This document shows positions 62,639 through 64,000 of a stretch of DNA of 64,000 bases, piece by piece. Origin of the DNA: CAYMAZ01 sp964388575 (GTDB lineage Bacteria > Bacteroidota > Bacteroidia > Bacteroidales > DTU049); the NCBI GenBank assembly GCA_964388575.1, contig CAYMAZ010000015.1:3302-67301 (forward strand). The letters are read 5' to 3'. A model generated the notes under the pieces. That model searched no databases and was not told where the DNA came from. It saw only the letters and a program-made list of their open reading frames with translations. The position numbers were made by a program, and so were the translations under genes. Position 1 is the first letter of the stretch. Each line of letters opens with the position of its first letter.

Positions 62639-63433
62639 ATGAATTGGCAGGTTTATTCGGTTTACATGTATATCATCTTCCCGATGTGGATTTTTGGATT
62701 ATTGATGTTGTACGTAAGATGGAGCAATAAAAACATTTTTGCAGATATCCTCATCAACAGCGGGATTTTATTGCTTATTATTTATACAATTCAGTTATGG
62801 ATCGGTTTGGAAAGGCCCCCGTTTCGGACACTTGCCGAAACACGACTGTGGTACGGTGTTTTTCTTGCAGTCATTGGCATTGTTCTGTATTACCGCTGGA
62901 AAATAAAATGGTTGCTCACCTACAGCTTGATGATGGCTTCTGTATTTCTGCTGCTCAACTATTTGAAACCCGATACGTTTGATCAGACACTGATGCCCGC
63001 ATTACAAAGTCCCTGGTTCGTGCCGCATGTCATTGTTTATATTCTCGCCTACGCACTACTTTCGGCTGCAGCACTTATTTCGGCTTACGGAATTCTTCAG
63101 TTATGGCAAAAGAAATATGTTGAAAAACACTTGATTTATGCAGACAATCTGGTGTATTTCGGATTTGCTTTTCTCACCTTCGGACTTCTGTTTGGTGGTC
63201 TCTGGGCCAAAGAAGCATGGGGTCATTACTGGACGTGGGATCCCAAAGAAACATGGGCACTCATCACATGGATGGTCTATTTGTTATACATTCATTTCCG
63301 CTACAGGCACAAAAATCTCGTAAAAGTCCCGCTGTGGCTCCTCATCCTGGCAATGGTATTTGTACTCATTTGCTGGTTCGGGGTAAACTATCTTGCTGTG
63401 GCCGGAAACAGTGTGCATACTTACGCAACCTGA
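62639..63433 (+). CDS. ccsA: CcsA/ResC-like haem exporter for cytochrome c assembly
   Basis: A 264-residue CcsA with about eight helices. The Trp-rich haem-binding loop WAKEAWGHYWTWDPKETWALITWM is intact and the conserved TM His residues occur in WFVPHVIVY and the terminal AGNSVHTYAT. Together with ResB 51 bp upstream it forms the system II maturation pair needed for the octaheme cytochrome upstream. Separate resB and ccsA genes are used instead of the fused CcsBA seen in many Bacteroidales. No gene follows on this strand. Confidence 0.93.
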   Translation: MNWQVYSVYMYIIFPMWIFGLLMLYVRWSNKNIFADILINSGILLLIIYTIQLWIGLERPPFRTLAETRLWYGVFLAVIGIVLYYRWKIKWLLTYSLMMASVFLLLNYLKPDTFDQTLMPALQSPWFVPHVIVYILAYALLSAAALISAYGILQLWQKKYVEKHLIYADNLVYFGFAFLTFGLLFGGLWAKEAWGHYWTWDPKETWALITWMVYLLYIHFRYRHKNLVKVPLWLLILAMVFVLICWFGVNYLAVAGNSVHTYAT

Positions 63434-63751
63434 TTTTTTTTTACACTTCTTCATTCACCTTCACTCATTTCAGAATGAAACAATCCTCGTGAATTATGAA
63501 TTTTTCACTGCAAAGGCACTAAGACTCTAATAATCTCCATCCTGGCGTCTTCGCGGCTTCGCAGTAAATTATTGAAAATCAAAAAACGCTTGAGATTTTC
63601 AGCGAGCCCCTTTAGGCGCCGTGTTGAGCCTGCCGAAACAGGATTTAGGGGTAAACGAGCTGGAAATCTGCCACACGACTTCTTCAAAAAATTTCCAATT
63701 TAAAATTTACATTTTACAATTTCCAATAAAAAACCCCAAAGCAATCTCCTG
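63434..63751. other. gap between ccsA and the convergent T9SS type B gene
   Basis: No gene seen. Contains a GC-richer stretch from 63520 to 63660 with a segment GGCGTCTTCGCGGCTTCGCAG and GAGCCTGCCGAAACAGG, both reminiscent of small dispersed repeats common in Bacteroidota, and AT-rich runs at the end. Confidence 0.4.
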
Positions 63752-64000
63752 TTATCTCACCAGCATAACCACCCCATCCCTGTTCACCGTTGTCCCGTCT
63801 TTGAGGGTTGCACTCAGCAGATACACATACACCCCCTGGGGTGCGATGCGGCCGTTGTGACTGCCATTCCAGCAGTGGTACGGGTCTTTGGTTTCAAACA
63901 CAACCTCACTGCGGCGGTTAAAGATCACAAGCGACAACTGCTCAATCCCCTCACCAATCACACACAACTCATCATTCAGTCCATCGCGGTTTGGAGTAAA
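63752..64000 (-). CDS. T9SS type B (gliding-motility-associated) C-terminal domain, N-terminus outside window
   Basis: The frame is open on the - strand from base 64000 to the stop at 63752. The visible 82 residues are the type B sorting domain (CHU_C): FTPNRDGLNDELCV, LSLVIFNRRSEVVFET, YHCWNGSHNGRIAPQGVYVYLL and the end VVMLVR. This domain targets a protein for secretion by T9SS; the passenger lies past the window edge. A large surface protein is expected. Confidence 0.9.
   Translation of the reverse strand, partial: FTPNRDGLNDELCVIGEGIEQLSLVIFNRRSEVVFETKDPYHCWNGSHNGRIAPQGVYVYLLSATLKDGTTVNRDGVVMLVR

Overview
This window comes from a member of the Bacteroidota, probably an anaerobic or microaerobic environmental lineage. 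The evidence is several secreted proteins with type IX secretion (T9SS) C-terminal sorting domains, a TonB-dependent receptor paired with a DUF4249 lipoprotein, BT_3928-like and DUF6056 proteins, Bacteroidota promoters (TTTG, 19-20 bp, TAnnTTTG) and an AT-rich sequence. No rRNA, tRNA or CRISPR array was seen. Two runs of ten N (6837-6846 and 51174-51183) interrupt otherwise open genes.

Layout. 1-8.5 kb: the 3' part of a PNGase F-like secreted amidase, then DUF3795, a GDPD lipoprotein, family 4 uracil-DNA glycosylase, a DUF89 phosphatase, a radical SAM protein, TrmO and two unknown membrane or envelope proteins. 8.5-17.6 kb: a patchy accessory stretch with a decayed partial gene copy, small palindromes, a Cys-rich protein, a T9SS protein, a lipoprotein, a SnoaL-like protein, an OmpA-like protein, DUF3024 and a large exported propeller-like protein. 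17.9-21.1 kb: katG with its terminator, then about 1 kb without an intact gene, holding palindromic repeats and the C-terminal remnant of a REP-associated (Y1-type) transposase. 21.1-28.6 kb: a delta-60 repeat T9SS protein, DUF2141, a methyltransferase, an M28 peptidase, a CDF cation transporter and four small proteins. 29.1-34.6 kb: a heavy-metal RND pump fused to its own TolC-like domain, plus its periplasmic adaptor. 34.7-50.6 kb: two more secreted proteins, Ugd, an orphan oligopeptide-type permease with a DoxX-like protein, an M16 peptidase, DUF4249 and its TonB receptor, a GldM-like domain protein and a Na/Pi cotransporter.

The most coherent system is at 52.3-63.4 kb, all on the + strand. 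It encodes a membrane-anchored octaheme cytochrome of the tetrathionate reductase family, a di-haem-type cytochrome b, a lipoprotein with two rhodanese domains, two half-size YeeE/YedE sulfur transporters (one fused to a degenerate rhodanese domain), a membrane-anchored rhodanese, an unknown protein, a RimK-like ATP-grasp ligase, a GNAT acetyltransferase, and ResB and CcsA for cytochrome c maturation. The genes plausibly carry electrons from quinol to an extracytoplasmic sulfur or nitrogen oxyanion and relay the released sulfane sulfur to a membrane importer. All three rhodanese-domain proteins end in a glycine-cysteine tail (GGC, GGC, SGC), including the one whose rhodanese loop has lost its catalytic cysteine. 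This looks like a shared C-terminal thiol for sulfur relay and is the most unusual feature of the window. A four-helix-bundle (23S IVP-like) gene, tightly bracketed by inverted repeats, sits between the two YeeE genes and looks like an inserted element.

The window ends inside a protein on the - strand with a T9SS type B (gliding-motility-associated) C-terminal domain.
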